Shown here: positions 36,298 to 43,798 of the stretch, in pieces | How the letters are laid out: each line of letters opens with the position of its first letter | How positions within the stretch are numbered: position 1 is the first letter of the stretch | Assembly (NCBI RefSeq): GCF_000375585.1 | Contig: NZ_AQWP01000003.1 | Span: forward strand, 82,839 to 146,838 | Source of the DNA: Sinorhizobium meliloti 4H41 | GTDB lineage: Bacteria; Pseudomonadota; Alphaproteobacteria; Rhizobiales; Rhizobiaceae | DNA length: 64,000 bases | Direction: 5' to 3' | Made by a program: the position numbers and the translations under genes | Notes under the pieces: generated by a model | What the model saw: the letters and a program-made list of their open reading frames with translations, nothing else | Told to the model about the DNA's origin: nothing | Database searches by the model: none

Positions 36298-37677
36298 CTA
36301 GCTCCGGCTGCGCGACGACGCTCCCGTGGCGGCGCCTTCTTCGGCAAAGTAGTCACGCGTCATTTGGGCGATGACCGGGGACAGGAGCAGCAACGAGATA
36401 AGGTTGGGAATAGCCATCAGTGCGTTCAGCGTGTCGGCCACCAGCCAGGCAAAGTCGAGGCTGAGGGTGGCGCCGAAGAACACCGCGACGGTCCACACGA
36501 TGCGGAACGGTATCGCGCTCACGGTTCCGATCAGGTATTCCCAGCACTTCTCGGCATAATAGGCCCAGCCGAGGATCGTCGTGAAGGCGAACAATGCCAG
36601 CGAAATGGTCACGAGATAATTCCCATAGCCGGGCAGCGCCGCTTCGAAGGCCGCAGAACTCAGCACAGCTCCGGTTTCGCCCGAGGCCCAGACGCCCGAC
36701 ACCATGATCGCCAGACCTGTCAGGGTGCAGACGATGATCGTGTCGATGAACGTCCCCATCATGCCGATGACGCCGGAGAAAACGGGATTGGCGGTCGAGC
36801 CGGCAGCCTGTGCGATACCGGCGGTACCGAGGCCCGCCTCGTTCGAGAAGATGCCGCGCGCCACACCCATGCGGATCGCCATCAGTACAGTGGAGCCGAG
36901 GAAGCCGCCGGTGGCCGCCGTGGGACTGAATGCCTGGGTGAAGATGGTGGCGATGGCCTCGGGAATGTTGCCGGCAAAGACGATCAGGACGACGACCACA
37001 CAGGTGAGATAGAAGATCGCCATAAAGGGCACGACCTTCTCGGCCACCGCGCCGATGCGTTTGATGCCGCCGAGAATCACCGCACCCGTCAAGACGGTCA
37101 TCACGATGCCGCTGATCCAGGTCTCGATGCCGAAGGCGTTCTCGACCGCACTGGCGATACCGTTGGCCTGGACCATGTTGCCGATACCGAAACCCGCCAG
37201 TCCACCGAAGATGGCAAAGGCGGTGCCCAGCCATTGCCAGTGCTTCCCGAGCCCATTCTTGATGGCGAACATCGGTCCGCCGGCGTGTTCGCCTTTGTCG
37301 TCGACCTCGCGGTATTTCACCGCTACGACGACCTCGGCGTATTTCGTCGCCATTCCGACGAAAGCGGTAATCCACATCCAGAACAGCGCACCGGGTCCGC
37401 CCACCGCGATAGCGGTAGCGACGCCGGCGATGTTGCCCGTGCCTATGGTGGCCGAGAGCGCCGTCATCAGCGCGGCGTAGGGCGTAATCTCGCCTTCGGC
37501 GGCCCTCCCCGGCCTGCGGCTTTTCAAGATCATGCGGAAGCCGTAGCCCACTTTGCGGATCGGCATGAAGCCCAGGCGAAGCTGAAGATACAGACCAGTG
37601 CCAATGATCAGCACGATCATTGGCACGCCCCAAACGATGCCGTTGAGCCAGTTAAAGAATTGGTTGAGTGCTTCCAC
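36298..37677 (-). CDS. AGCS-family sodium:alanine/glycine symporter
   Basis: 459 residues with about ten membrane helices. Signatures: FNWLNGIVWGVPMIVLIIGTG at the start, ALSATIGTGNIAGVATAI, GAVFWMW-like GALFWMWITAFVGMATKYAEVVVAVKYR and IFSNEAGLGTAGIAQAA. Imports alanine, glycine or similar amino acids with Na+. It converges with the oxidase/RidA genes, so it may supply the same pathway. No ribosome site or regulator could be fixed beyond the start at 37677. Confidence 0.93.
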   Translation of the reverse strand: MEALNQFFNWLNGIVWGVPMIVLIIGTGLYLQLRLGFMPIRKVGYGFRMILKSRRPGRAAEGEITPYAALMTALSATIGTGNIAGVATAIAVGGPGALFWMWITAFVGMATKYAEVVVAVKYREVDDKGEHAGGPMFAIKNGLGKHWQWLGTAFAIFGGLAGFGIGNMVQANGIASAVENAFGIETWISGIVMTVLTGAVILGGIKRIGAVAEKVVPFMAIFYLTCVVVVLIVFAGNIPEAIATIFTQAFSPTAATGGFLGSTVLMAIRMGVARGIFSNEAGLGTAGIAQAAGSTANPVFSGVIGMMGTFIDTIIVCTLTGLAIMVSGVWASGETGAVLSSAAFEAALPGYGNYLVTISLALFAFTTILGWAYYAEKCWEYLIGTVSAIPFRIVWTVAVFFGATLSLDFAWLVADTLNALMAIPNLISLLLLSPVIAQMTRDYFAEEGAATGASSRSRS

Positions 37678-38200
37678 GAGACTGCTCTCCTCCCTGGTGC
37701 CTGTCTTTCCGCGAGCCTGCGCACGCCTGCGGCCTGACTAACTTCACCGGCGAATATTGCAAGCCGTCTTGTTCATGGGCCACAGGCACCTTGATTCATT
37801 TCGATCGAGGACGCCTGGGTGTCCCCCGTCTGCGAACACGCAGGCGGTACCCGTGGAGCCGGTTCGTCAGGCGCGATAGGTACATGCGGGCCCCTCGGGA
37901 GCCGCGATCATACATAGAAGTCGAGGTTGGTGAATTTCATAGTTCGAATGCTTCTATTTATGAAATTGATGATGGCCGGCAGATCGGCATGGGAAAGCCG
38001 CGCGGCCGGCTCGAAGTTGTCAGGACTCGGCGCGCGAACATACATACCCATCCGGTTCAGCCGGCCTTCGCAGCGGCCACCACCCGGCATCGCCGGCTTC
38101 CTCATCGGTGCCGGCGTCTCTTCTCCAATCGCAGGCAGTTGAAACCCGCAGAACAAGTCAGGGCGGAACGTCGAATCCCGCTCTCGGCGCCGCGCGCGCT
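37678..38200. other. 523-base intergenic region, promoter of symporter gene
   Basis: No supported gene. It contains an AT-rich inverted repeat, AATTTCATA (37933-37941) and TATGAAATT (37959-37967), with perfect 9-base arms. Frames reaching 191 aa lack domains and good starts. A gene remnant is possible. Confidence 0.45.
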
Positions 38201-38410
38201 TCAATCGTCGATGCGGAAGCCCACCTTCATCACCACCTGGTAATGCGCGACCTTGCCATTCACGATCTGGCCGCGGACCTGGTCCACTTCGAACCAGTCG
38301 AGATTCCGGGTCGTTTTCGAAGCACGCGAAATCGCGCCTTCGATGGCCTCGTCTATCGAGTTCGGCGAACTGCCGATCAGCTCGATCTTCTTGTAGACGT
38401 GCTCGCTCAC
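38201..38410 (-). CDS. Dodecin (flavin-binding storage protein)
   Basis: 69 residues matching dodecin along its whole length: HVYKKIELIGSSPNSIDEAI, then RNLDWFEVDQVRGQIVNGKVAHYQVVMKVGFRID. The Trp of LDWFEV stacks on flavin and the Gln of GQI helps bind it. Twelve subunits form a hollow ball that binds and buffers FMN/riboflavin. The ribosome site AGGAGGAAACC is close upstream. Confidence 0.93.
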   Translation of the reverse strand: MSEHVYKKIELIGSSPNSIDEAIEGAISRASKTTRNLDWFEVDQVRGQIVNGKVAHYQVVMKVGFRIDD

Positions 38411-38673
38411 GGTTTCCTCCTGAAGCTTCTAGGTTGATTCCAGGCTCGCCGGGTCTCCTTGTGGGGGCGGCAAGGGACGGCAGCGCGATCGCCGCCAGGG
38501 GCAATCATGCCCTCGTTAGGCGCGAACCGCCAGCGTTCGGGGAAAATCGGCCTGTGCCGCGCCAGGCGGCCGGCTGCCCTCGGAATGAAAAATGCTCTAT
38601 GCTCGTGTCACTGGCCATGTCCGAACGCGACGCCCCGCCAAGGACGCGCGAACGCTCCACGAAGGAGGCGACC

Positions 38674-39252
38674 ATGCTGCCGACCCGACGTTCCCTGCTG
38701 AGGGCGTTTCTGGCCTTGCCCGCCCTGCCCGTCGCCGATCGCGCCGCGGCGCAGCGACCCGCATTGCCGCTCACGCCCGCCTGCGACGACGATGACGACC
38801 TGACGCCCGCGCTGACGGCGGGCCCTTTCTACAAGCCCGATGCGCCGCTCAGGCACGAACTTTCCGGCGACGCCCCGAACGGCGAACGCATCACCATTGC
38901 CGGCTACGTGCTCGACGGCAATTGCCGGCCGATTGCCGGCAGTCTCGTCGAAATCTGGCATGCGGACGAAACCGGCGCCTACGATACACGCGGCTACAGG
39001 CTGCGGGGTCACCACATGACCGACGAACGCGGGCGATGGTGGTTCAGCACCATCGTCCCGGCACTCTATCCCGGCCGCACCCGTCACTATCATTTTCGGG
39101 TGCGCCGTCCCGGCGCCGCGGTCCTGACGACGCAGCTCTTCTTCCCGAACGAACCTCAGAACGACCGTGACCACCTTTATACGCCGTCGCTGCTGCTTGA
39201 CATTCGCGACACGGAGGACGGGAAGTTCGGGCGTTTCGATTTTGTAGCCTGA
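38674..39252 (+). CDS. Exported intradiol ring-cleavage dioxygenase-like protein
   Basis: 192 residues. The N-terminus LPTRRSLLRAFLALPALP carries a twin-arginine motif, so export through Tat is likely. The core has the intradiol dioxygenase pattern: GPFYKPDAPLRHEL, ITIAGYVLDGNCRPIAGSLVEIWHADETGAYD, then the iron ligands Tyr in YDTRGYRLRG/ALYPGRT and the two His of RHYHFRV. Cytoplasmic enzymes cleave catechol or protocatechuate; exported short ones are less known. GAAGGAGGCGACC precedes the ATG at 38674. Confidence 0.88.
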   Translation: MLPTRRSLLRAFLALPALPVADRAAAQRPALPLTPACDDDDDLTPALTAGPFYKPDAPLRHELSGDAPNGERITIAGYVLDGNCRPIAGSLVEIWHADETGAYDTRGYRLRGHHMTDERGRWWFSTIVPALYPGRTRHYHFRVRRPGAAVLTTQLFFPNEPQNDRDHLYTPSLLLDIRDTEDGKFGRFDFVA

Positions 39253-39307
39253 CGCGCTCGCGGAGGTGACCGGCACGGGATGAACGATCCGGCGCTTCGC
39301 TGAATCC

Positions 39308-39332
39308 GGAACAGATCGCCCTCCTACAGGTT
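39308..39332 (+). promoter_or_regulatory. RpoE2/EcfG-type promoter for the DUF296 gene
   Basis: GGAAC, 18 bases, TT (AGGTTCG), 24 bases before the ATG at 39356. Confidence 0.65.
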
Positions 39333-39355
39333 CGGGCGGAGACGAGGACGAATTG

Positions 39356-39802
39356 ATGAAGCAGAAACTTTTGGCGCAAGACGCGAGCGAACGCACCTTC
39401 ATTCTCATACTCGAGGAGGGCGACGAAGCATTCTCGGCCATTTCGGCCTTCGCAGCGCAGGCGGGCATCGCCGGCGCATCGGTGACGGCGATCGGCGCCT
39501 TCAGCAGCGCGACGGTGGGCTTCTTCCGTGTCGAAAGCAGAAATTACAGGAAGATCCCCGTAGCTGAGCAATCGGAAGTTCTGAGCGCGATCGGCGACAT
39601 TGCCCGCGACGAAGCCGGCCGCCCGAGCCTGCATTTGCATGCGGTTCTGGGGTTGGAAGACGGGTCGACCCGTGGCGGGCACCTTCTGGAGGGTCGCGTC
39701 CGTCCGACCCTGGAGGTCATCATCCGCGAAAGCCCGACTGGATTGCGCCGGCGCAAGCGACCGGAACTCGGGATAGCGCTCATCGACCTCGACGCTGAAT
39801 GA
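39356..39802 (+). CDS. PPC/DUF296-domain protein
   Basis: 148 residues. The PPC (DUF296) fold is shown by FILILEEGDEAFSAISAFAAQAGIAGASVTAIGAFSSATVGFF and by LHLHAVLGLEDGSTRGGHLLEGRVRPTLEVIIRE, where the HxHxxxG pattern can bind metal. Plant members join AT-hook DNA-binding domains; bacterial single-domain members have no known function. It directly follows an RpoE2-type promoter and converges with the 61-aa hydrophilic gene. Confidence 0.85.
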   Translation: MKQKLLAQDASERTFILILEEGDEAFSAISAFAAQAGIAGASVTAIGAFSSATVGFFRVESRNYRKIPVAEQSEVLSAIGDIARDEAGRPSLHLHAVLGLEDGSTRGGHLLEGRVRPTLEVIIRESPTGLRRRKRPELGIALIDLDAE

Positions 39803-39805
39803 GGC

Positions 39806-39991
39806 TCAGCTTTTTGCGCTCGAATTGGGGTTGCGCTTGTCTTCCCGACTGATGTCGCCTTTCGAAGCCTTGGAACCGCCGCCCCATTCCTGAGCCTTGC
39901 GGGTCCCGTCGCCGCCAACGTGACCCGGTTGGTTCTTCTTGGCGGTGCCGCTTTCGCCCTTCGTCTTGGCACGGTTCGATTTGTGTTCCAT
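39806..39991 (-). CDS. Small basic hydrophilic protein (61 aa)
   Basis: 61 residues made of Lys, Gly, Asn, Ser, Asp and Arg with almost no hydrophobic residues (starts MEHKSNRAKTKGESGTAKKN). It resembles KGG-type stress proteins in composition and is expected to be disordered. The ATG at 39991 follows GGAGCACCGAG. Upstream RpoE2-type site at 40053-40077. Confidence 0.65.
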   Translation of the reverse strand: MEHKSNRAKTKGESGTAKKNQPGHVGGDGTRKAQEWGGGSKASKGDISREDKRNPNSSAKS

Positions 39992-40052
39992 CTCGGTGCT
40001 CCATTCCTTGTTTCTGGCCGGCACGCGCCGTCAACATTCGACACGGCGACCG

Positions 40053-40077
40053 AACAAGCGAGAAACCGATCGGTTCC
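40053..40077 (-). promoter_or_regulatory. RpoE2/EcfG-type promoter for the 61-aa gene
   Basis: Minus strand GGAAC, 18 bases, TT (TGTTCG), about 62 bases before the start. Confidence 0.6.
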
Positions 40078-40167
40078 TCGCAAAGCATGCCGCCGCCGGA
40101 TCTTCCGATTGCGGCAGGACTCTTTTCCAAGAGTCGCACATCGTCTCCGGCAGGAGGGGTGCAATTT

Positions 40168-40566
40168 TCACCAGGGCCGCCAGCCGCTTGACCAATAACG
40201 GCCCTTCAGATCGCTCAGCCGATCCTCGATATCGGCGATCAGGTCCTCGATGCGCGAGGAGCTTCGCGAATGCCAATAGGGCCGGCTGGTTCCTGCAATG
40301 AGCAGCCCCAGAAGACCGACTACGGCGAGCGCCGTCCAGGCGGGATGTTCCCTTGCCATCTCGCCGGCCCTGCGGCCCGTATCCGCGATGGCCCTGCCGG
40401 AATAGATGCCGAGATCGGAGAGCTTTTCGGTCAGCGCATTGACCTGCTCGCGCAACGATCTGACTTCCTCTTCCATGCTTGCCTGGTCCGGAACGCCTAC
40501 CGATCCGTTCTTCGTATCGACCACGCCGCGCGGTATGGTGGATCCGAGTCGCTTTTCCTGTGCCAT
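40168..40566 (-). CDS. DUF883-like membrane-anchored protein
   Basis: 132 residues. A helical, probably coiled-coil region (MEEEVRSLREQVNALTEKLSDLG) is followed by GRRAGEMAREHPAWTALAVVGLLGLLIAGTSRPYWH, the membrane anchor typical of the ElaB/YqjD (DUF883) group; here a C-terminal charged tail follows. E. coli relatives bind ribosomes in stationary phase. The ATG at 40566 has GGAGGATGAGCAT; the longer frame to 40806 runs into a repeat. RpoE2-type site upstream. Confidence 0.75.
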   Translation of the reverse strand: MAQEKRLGSTIPRGVVDTKNGSVGVPDQASMEEEVRSLREQVNALTEKLSDLGIYSGRAIADTGRRAGEMAREHPAWTALAVVGLLGLLIAGTSRPYWHSRSSSRIEDLIADIEDRLSDLKGRYWSSGWRPW

Positions 40567-40617
40567 ATGCTCATCCTCCGTGTCTGGGTCCCAACCTGTC
40601 AGAGACAGCAACCCGGA

Positions 40618-40643
40618 AACGGCGGCCGGGGGCCGGGAGTTCC
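40618..40643 (-). promoter_or_regulatory. RpoE2/EcfG-type promoter for the DUF883-like gene
   Basis: Minus strand GGAAC, 19 bases, TT (CGTTTC), about 52 bases before the start. Confidence 0.6.
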
Positions 40644-40709
40644 TTTTGAGGGTGAAATTGGATCTGACGAGGGGCGAGCAGGCGGACCAGGCAACCGCGA
40701 CTTTGGAGT

Positions 40710-40785
40710 GGGATGAGGAAAAGTGTATGCGGTTTTCCACCCGCATCCCGCGTCTCAACTTCATGGAACCGATCACGGTCATGTT
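40710..40785. repeat. Short rhizobial palindromic repeat
   Basis: Contains GGAAAAGTGTATGCGGTTTT, a CCGCATCCCGCGTCTCAACTT segment and GATCACGGTCATG. Related copies are at 11338-11390 and 52741-52827. It belongs to the short dispersed repeats of Rhizobiaceae. Confidence 0.6.
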
Positions 40786-40816
40786 CCAGGCCCCACCTGA
40801 AAGCATCGTGGCCTAA

Positions 40817-41052
40817 GGCCTGTCAAGATTCGGGCCACCCGCGGCGGCTTGTTTGATTTCCTGTGCTCGTCACTGGGATCCAGCCAGACCAGGTCCTTGG
40901 GCTGAAAGAGCGCTTCCCGCGCCGCGGACGCGGCGCTGCTCTCATCCCTGCGAAGAGCACAGGGACGAGGAAAAAGGAGAGATTGCAGTCCTCCGATAGG
41001 CCTCCTACAGCGCCGCGCGTCTTATGAGACGCGCAAATGTCGCTGTAGCACT
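40817..41052. repeat. Dispersed intergenic mosaic repeat, copy 2 (RIME-like)
   Basis: Second copy of the element at 8946-9173, sharing the blocks CCCGCGGCGGCTTGTTTGAT, CAGACCAGGTCCTTGGGCTG (one base different from copy 1) and GAAAGAGCGCTTCCCGCGCC. It keeps an intact GCGCCGCGCGTCTTATGAGACGCGC end hairpin that is damaged in copy 1. A transposase remnant begins 20 bases later. Confidence 0.75.
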
Positions 41053-41072
41053 TTGCAGCGGACGCACGGTCG

Positions 41073-41174
41073 GTACTCAAGGAGTTCAAGCGCATCGCCA
41101 TGCGTTCCGACAAATCCGACCAGAGCTTCAACGCCATTGTCCATCCCGCGGCAGCCGTCATAAACTCAAAATGA
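41073..41174 (+). pseudogene. C-terminal remnant of an IS5-family transposase
   Basis: The frame reads VLKEFKRIAMRSDKSDQSFNAI and ends in AAVINSK, the usual C-terminal sequence of IS5/IS427-group transposases in rhizobia. Only about 33 residues remain, cut off sharply next to the mosaic repeat. Its tail overlaps the 3' end of the methyltransferase gene, so the insertion remnant may have supplied the end of that gene. Confidence 0.7.
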
Positions 41175-41954
41175 ATCTCCCGAAGGCCGCGAGCAGACGA
41201 GGAAGAACCTGCGGTAGAAGAATGTCCTCAGCCTGTTTCTGAGATCGGCATTCCTGCGCTGGGCCGCCGCGATCGGGCGGCGGGACGGCAACTCTATGTT
41301 CTCGAATCCCGCCTCTTCGATCAACGGGAGAAGTCTTTCGACGGTGAGGCCATCGCCAAAGGGCAGACGCTCCATGATCTTTGCGTGGCGTTCGCTCATG
41401 GCGCCGTCGTAATGCGGGTCATGGCCGATGATCCGCTCGAGGGCAGCCACCGCGGCCGACGCCAGACCGCCGAGGGGCGTCGGTTTCGACCAGTCCCCGT
41501 CGAAGACGAGCAGCCTTCCGCCCGGCTTCAGCAGGCGCAACCATTCGGCGAAAGCCTGCTCCGGCTCCGTCAGCGTCCAGACGAGATGCCGGCAGACCAC
41601 GGCATCATAGGTCTCGTCCGGCTCCATCGTGTGCTCGGCATCGGCCAGAATGAAACGAACCCTTTCGTTCCCTGCGTGCTTGCGCCGCGCCACCGCGAGC
41701 ATGGCCTCGGAGAAATCGAGTGCCGTCACTTCGTGGCCGAGCGAAAGGAGCACGTTGGTCACCTCCCCCGTCCCGCAGGCGAGTTCGAGAACCTTCCGCG
41801 GCCTCGGCCCGAGTGCGCTGCGCATCGCTGCCGCCCAGGCGTCGAGCTCCGGTCCCGGCGGGATGCGATGGCCGAAGGCGAGGTCGAACGTTTCCGACCG
41901 CTTCGACCAGTATTCGCGGATGTCTTCCTTCAGGTGGTGGTTGCGCATGTCCAT
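41166..41954 (-). CDS. SAM-dependent class I methyltransferase
   Basis: 262 residues. Motif I VLELACGTGEVTNVL with the following VTALDFSEAML, motif II/III YDAVVCRHLVWTLTEPEQAF and LLKPGGRLLVFDG, typical of UbiE/small-molecule methyltransferases. It is the last gene of the riboswitch-controlled ABC operon, only 3 bases after the ATPase gene, so it probably acts with corrinoid uptake or use, though this is inference. The end overlaps the transposase remnant. Confidence 0.85.
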   Translation of the reverse strand: MDMRNHHLKEDIREYWSKRSETFDLAFGHRIPPGPELDAWAAAMRSALGPRPRKVLELACGTGEVTNVLLSLGHEVTALDFSEAMLAVARRKHAGNERVRFILADAEHTMEPDETYDAVVCRHLVWTLTEPEQAFAEWLRLLKPGGRLLVFDGDWSKPTPLGGLASAAVAALERIIGHDPHYDGAMSERHAKIMERLPFGDGLTVERLLPLIEEAGFENIELPSRRPIAAAQRRNADLRNRLRTFFYRRFFLVCSRPSGDSF

Positions 41955-41957
41955 GGG

Positions 41958-42758
41958 TCAGGTTCCGACGGCGGAGATTGCGGCAAGCGGACGCGGGCGT
42001 CTGGCGCGATAGCGGATGGAGCAGCTTCCGTCGAAGTCGTGCTCGACCTCGACCTCGATCCCGAACACCGCGCGGATGCGCTCGACCGTCAGTACCTCCC
42101 GCGGGGGCCCGAGCGCCACCAGCCGGCCGGCCTGCATCACCGCGATCCGGTCGCAGAACATAGCGGCGTGGTTGAGGTCGTGGAGCGCTGCGACCACCGT
42201 CAGGTCCTGGCGGCGAACGAGGTCGAGCAGGCTGATCTGATGGCCGATGTCGAGATGGTTGGTCGGCTCGTCGAGGAGCAGGATCTTCGATTGCTGCGCC
42301 AGCGCCCGAGCAATGTGCAGCCTTTGCCGCTCGCCGCCGGAGAGCGTGTGCCACAGGCGATCGGCAAGATGCGCCATATCCACGTTTTCGAGGGCCGCCT
42401 CGACGATCGCATCGTCCTCCGGCGACCAAGGCGAAAGCGGCCCGAGATAAGGCGTGCGGCCGAGCTCGACCGCCTGGCGCGCCGTGATCCTCTCGCCTGT
42501 GTCGGCCTGCTGCTCGACCAGAGCGAGCCTTTGCGCGACCGTGCGGCGGCCGAGCGTCCCGATCGGAGAACCGTCCAGAAGCACCTCCCCCTTCTTCGGC
42601 TTGCGGATGCCCGATATGAGCGACATCAGGCTCGTCTTGCCGGAACCGTTCGGGCCGATGATGCCGAGGAACTCGCCCGTCTCGACCGTGAGGGAGACAT
42701 CCTTCAGTATGTCCACCCCGCCGGCCGACCATGAAACCCCGCGCGCCGAAAGCGTCAT
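41958..42758 (-). CDS. ABC transporter ATPase, BtuD/FecE type
   Basis: 266 residues: Walker A GPNGSGKTS, Q-loop VEQQAD, signature LSGGERQRLHIARAL, Walker B ILLLDEPTNHLDI, H-loop ALHDLNHA. The pattern is that of iron-siderophore/B12 ATPases. It overlaps the permease stop by 4 bases (ATGA). The upstream cobalamin riboswitch points to corrinoid uptake. Confidence 0.93.
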   Translation of the reverse strand: MTLSARGVSWSAGGVDILKDVSLTVETGEFLGIIGPNGSGKTSLMSLISGIRKPKKGEVLLDGSPIGTLGRRTVAQRLALVEQQADTGERITARQAVELGRTPYLGPLSPWSPEDDAIVEAALENVDMAHLADRLWHTLSGGERQRLHIARALAQQSKILLLDEPTNHLDIGHQISLLDLVRRQDLTVVAALHDLNHAAMFCDRIAVMQAGRLVALGPPREVLTVERIRAVFGIEVEVEHDFDGSCSIRYRARRPRPLAAISAVGT

Positions 42759-43798
42759 GCGCGGTCCCTCCTTTGTCCGAGTATCAACGCGAAGGCCGGA
42801 GCGCCGACGAGCGCCGTGATCACGCCGATCGGCAGGACCTGGCCGGGAATGAGAACGCGAGACAGTATGTCCGCGAGGATCATGAACACGGCGCCGATGA
42901 GCGCTGCTGCCGGCAGCAGGACACCGTGACGGACGCCGACGAGCATTCGGGCCGCATGGGGGATGACGAGGCCGACGAAACCGATCGACCCGACGATGGA
43001 TACCATCACCGCCGTCATCATCGCCGAGACGCCGACGAGCGCGAAATAGGTTCGCCTGACCGAGATGCCGAGCGAGGCAGCCGATTCCGACCCGAAGGTA
43101 AACGCGTCGAGGGGACGGGCATGCCAGAGACAGACGACGAGACCGAGAAGCGTCGCCGGCACGGCGAGCCAGGCATCCGGCCAGCGCACGCCCGAAAGGT
43201 TGCCGAGCAGCCAGAACATGATGCCGCGCGCCTGCTCGGCCGTGGCCGCCTTGGTGACGATGAAGGAGGTCAGTGCGTTGAAGAGCTGTGACCCCGCCAC
43301 ACCTGCCAGGATGATCGCCGCAGTGCCGCGGCCGGCCTTCACCGCCAGCAGGCTCACCAGGACGAAAGCGACCAGCGCGCCGATGAAGGCGCCGAGCGGC
43401 AGCGTCAGCATCCCGGCACCCACACCGAGGATGGCGACGCTGACCGCGCCTGTCGAGGCGCCGGCGGAGATGCCGAGAATATAGGGATCGGCGAGCGGAT
43501 TGCGCAGCAGCGATTGCAGCACGGCGCCGGAGAGCGCAAGCGCCGCGCCGCAGGAAGCGGCTACGACCGCCCGGCTCAGTCGGTAGCTCCAGATGATGCC
43601 CTCGTCGATCGGGGCCAGCGGATAGCCGGCGTTCCACAGCCGATTTGCGACCGTCTGCGCAACGGTCTTGAACGGGATCGCCGTTTCGCCGATCGCAGCG
43701 CCCATCCAGAGCGCTGCGAACAGGATCACCAGCGCGGCGATAGCCGCGCCGACGCGTCCCGTCCCCGTTCGCCCGGCCAGAGTCAGCACGCGGCTCAC
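42755..43798 (-). CDS. FecCD/BtuC-family ABC permease
   Basis: 347 residues, about ten helices, with YRLSRAVVAASCGAALALSGAVLQSLLRNPLADPYILGISAGAS and GFVGLVIPHAARMLVG, the classical FecCD signatures. It forms the channel for a corrinoid or siderophore ligand. Start overlaps the binding-protein stop (ATGA). Confidence 0.94.
   Translation of the reverse strand: MSRVLTLAGRTGTGRVGAAIAALVILFAALWMGAAIGETAIPFKTVAQTVANRLWNAGYPLAPIDEGIIWSYRLSRAVVAASCGAALALSGAVLQSLLRNPLADPYILGISAGASTGAVSVAILGVGAGMLTLPLGAFIGALVAFVLVSLLAVKAGRGTAAIILAGVAGSQLFNALTSFIVTKAATAEQARGIMFWLLGNLSGVRWPDAWLAVPATLLGLVVCLWHARPLDAFTFGSESAASLGISVRRTYFALVGVSAMMTAVMVSIVGSIGFVGLVIPHAARMLVGVRHGVLLPAAALIGAVFMILADILSRVLIPGQVLPIGVITALVGAPAFALILGQRRDRA

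Noticed and set aside
40567..40806. N-terminal extension of the DUF883-like frame
   Set aside because: It reads through a dispersed repeat and the RpoE2-type promoter; a strong ribosome site marks the ATG at 40566.
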